This document shows, piece by piece, positions 62,120 to 64,000 of a stretch of DNA of 64,000 bases. This stretch comes from Elysia chlorotica (taxonomy: Eukaryota; Mollusca; Gastropoda; Plakobranchidae): the NCBI GenBank assembly GCA_003991915.1, contig RQTK01000517.1:224723-288722 (forward strand). Reading direction: 5' to 3'. Numbering within the stretch: position 1 is the first letter of the stretch; each line of letters begins with the position of its first letter. Made by a program: the position numbers and the translations under genes. The notes under the pieces were generated by a model that ran no database searches, was not told where the DNA came from, and was given only the letters and a program-made list of their open reading frames with translations.

Positions 62120-63068
62120 ATATTCTACGCGATAGGCTTAAAACTTTCTCTCGGAAAATGTATAAATAACATAAACAGAACAAGTTTGTAGAAAACCAAG
62201 AGCGTAATTTATCTATTTATTCTTCAAAATTGATTATTTTTTTCATGGAGGAAATACAAAGAGAAATTATTCCAATTTATTTAATGTTACTACATGTATC
62301 TCATTTCCGAACATATCATAAACCTTTAGGGTTATCGAGTGAAATAAAAGAAAGAAAGAAAGAAAGAAAACGAGGCTTTTGGAAGCTCCTTGGTAGCAGT
62401 AATAAAACAGAAGTTTTATTTGAAATTAAAGAAGTCGTGTGTTGCTTTCTTGAGACGTTTGGCACAATGGAATAGTATCAGAGTAATGGATACCACGAAA
62501 ATTACTTAGGAAATTATATTTTTAAAAAAAGAAAGAAACAATTCATCTTAGTTTAAAAATTATTCATAATACACAATGCAGTTTGCATATTTGCTTTCGC
62601 TTTTATATTTGGATCCTACAACAATTTTGTTTTCATTGTAAACATTTTTCTTTTACCTCTGTTTCTTTTCCTGTCTAATTTGTTTGGTAGTTATGTTTTG
62701 TTTTGCGGTTTGTTTGTTAATTTGTTTTTTTTGTTTTTGTTTTGTTTTGGGTTGTTATTGTTATTTTTTTCTTCTTAATTTTAATGTTATAACAGTATAG
62801 CGTACACCTTTCTTTCCCTTCTGTTGGGAGCATACCGCCCTTCTCTTCTCTCATAGTAAGCCCCCAATGCCATTTTATTCACACAAGACTTATCAACATT
62901 CGCTACTACTTCGTGTACTACATGCACTACTCTTTCGGGGAAAATCTCCAAGATCTAATACCTTTGAGGGTCACCACGGTATCTGACCCCTTCTGGGCGA
63001 GCCTGATGTCCGAACTATCTGGTAATCTCCCGGCTCATGCCTGGACTGACCCTTGTCCAGGGAAATGT

Positions 63069-63240
63069 AGGTCTTGCAATCCACATGACGTTAGCGGGTG
63101 ACATTTTCATGCTTCTTGGGCATGATTTTTTTGCTGGTTCATGGCTCCGCAAGTATAGGCTAGAGCTTTGATTGGACAAAGACGCAGATTCCCTTACCTG
63201 TAGTCTTCGTTTTCGACATGAGCCCGTGTTCCGCAAGGCT
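63069..63240 (-). mobile_element. Small inverted-repeat element, copy 7
   Basis: The ends AGGTCTTGCAAT (63069-63080) and TTCCGCAAGGCT (63229-63240) are imperfect inverted repeats. The interior has GCTCCGCAAGTATAGGCTAG, GACGCAGATTCCC and GTCTTCGTTTTCG, as in copies 4 and 6. Confidence 0.72.
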
Positions 63241-63474
63241 TCTAATATCTTCATTCAGGCGGCGAAGCTTTCTTTCTCTATCTCTGTTTATGGACCTCTT
63301 GGAGGCAAAGGAATGCGTCATAAAACTGCTCTAGCAATTTAGAAGGAGATATCCGATTTTCCCCCTTAAATTGTTGTGTTCCCCTCTGAGTCTTCTTTAT
63401 TGGTGTTCATCAGTTGGTGAGCAGGTATATTTTTCTTTGTCATTATGTTTGACTTTCTGTCAGTTTGCCTGTAT

Positions 63475-63727
<253 letters not shown>

Positions 63728-64000
63728 TAAAAGAGAAATCCTAAAATATCAATGAGCACATGTTGTGAAAATAAAAATAAAAAGTAAATTTTCAGGACCA
63801 GACTCACAAACACAAAAGATGCAACAATCATACACTTTTTTTTTTTTCATCCTTGTTTCTGTTGTGATCCATTCATTTTCGCCAAAGTATTTGAAGAGAA
63901 TAGTTATATTACTCCGTCTGTAAAATGTAGCGATAGCGTAGCAAATTAGCTTTTCATGTTTTCATCAATGCTATCTGTTTATTGAACGTAATACATCTCT

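Overview
The window is animal genomic DNA: spliced genes with GT-AG introns, very abundant microsatellites, tRNA-derived SINEs, small inverted-repeat elements and a 5'-truncated non-LTR retrotransposon. It is AT-rich by eye, and one 584-base run of N (34807-35390) marks an assembly gap. Together with the style of the encoded proteins, this fits a lophotrochozoan, most probably a mollusc such as a gastropod. That assignment is an inference. No rRNA, CRISPR or prokaryotic-type structure is present.

Two protein-coding genes can be supported, arranged tail to tail. (1) On the plus strand, 8288-21015 holds most of a CFAP44 (WDR52)-type axonemal WD-repeat and coiled-coil protein. It has one very large exon (8288-14558) followed by five small exons (15353-15575, 16628-16806, 17901-18036, 19657-19878, 20866-21015), all with GT-AG borders and compatible phases. 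The 5' end, including the start codon, lies upstream and was not found. (2) On the minus strand, 31999 down to 24946 holds a two-exon Twist bHLH transcription factor. Exon 1 (31999-31508) encodes an Asn/Ser/His-rich N-terminus. Exon 2 (25440-24946) encodes the bHLH domain and the C-terminal Twist box. An intron of about 6 kb lies between them.

The most unusual feature sits at the 3' end of twist. The segment encoding the Twist box is the terminal member of a minisatellite of about 12-13 units (about 24335-25003). It runs out of the coding exon into the presumed 3' UTR, with mostly 47- and 65-bp units that each retain the core of the Twist-box codons.

Layout: 1-8287, 5' flank with SINE heads, microsatellites and a possible orphan exon; 8288-21015, CFAP44; 21016-24334, the interval between the two gene ends, with a diverged duplication of the CFAP44 3' end; 24335-31999, twist and its minisatellite; 32000-39750, gene-poor, with the gap and a near-perfect 32-bp-arm hairpin; 39750-44742, a 2.3-2.5 kb tandem duplication carrying a short ORF of unknown meaning; 44743-64000, gene-poor DNA with SINEs, most copies of a roughly 175-bp inverted-repeat element (seven in the window) and long microsatellites. 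The two genes have unrelated known roles (motility of cilia and flagella; mesoderm patterning), and nothing indicates that they work together.
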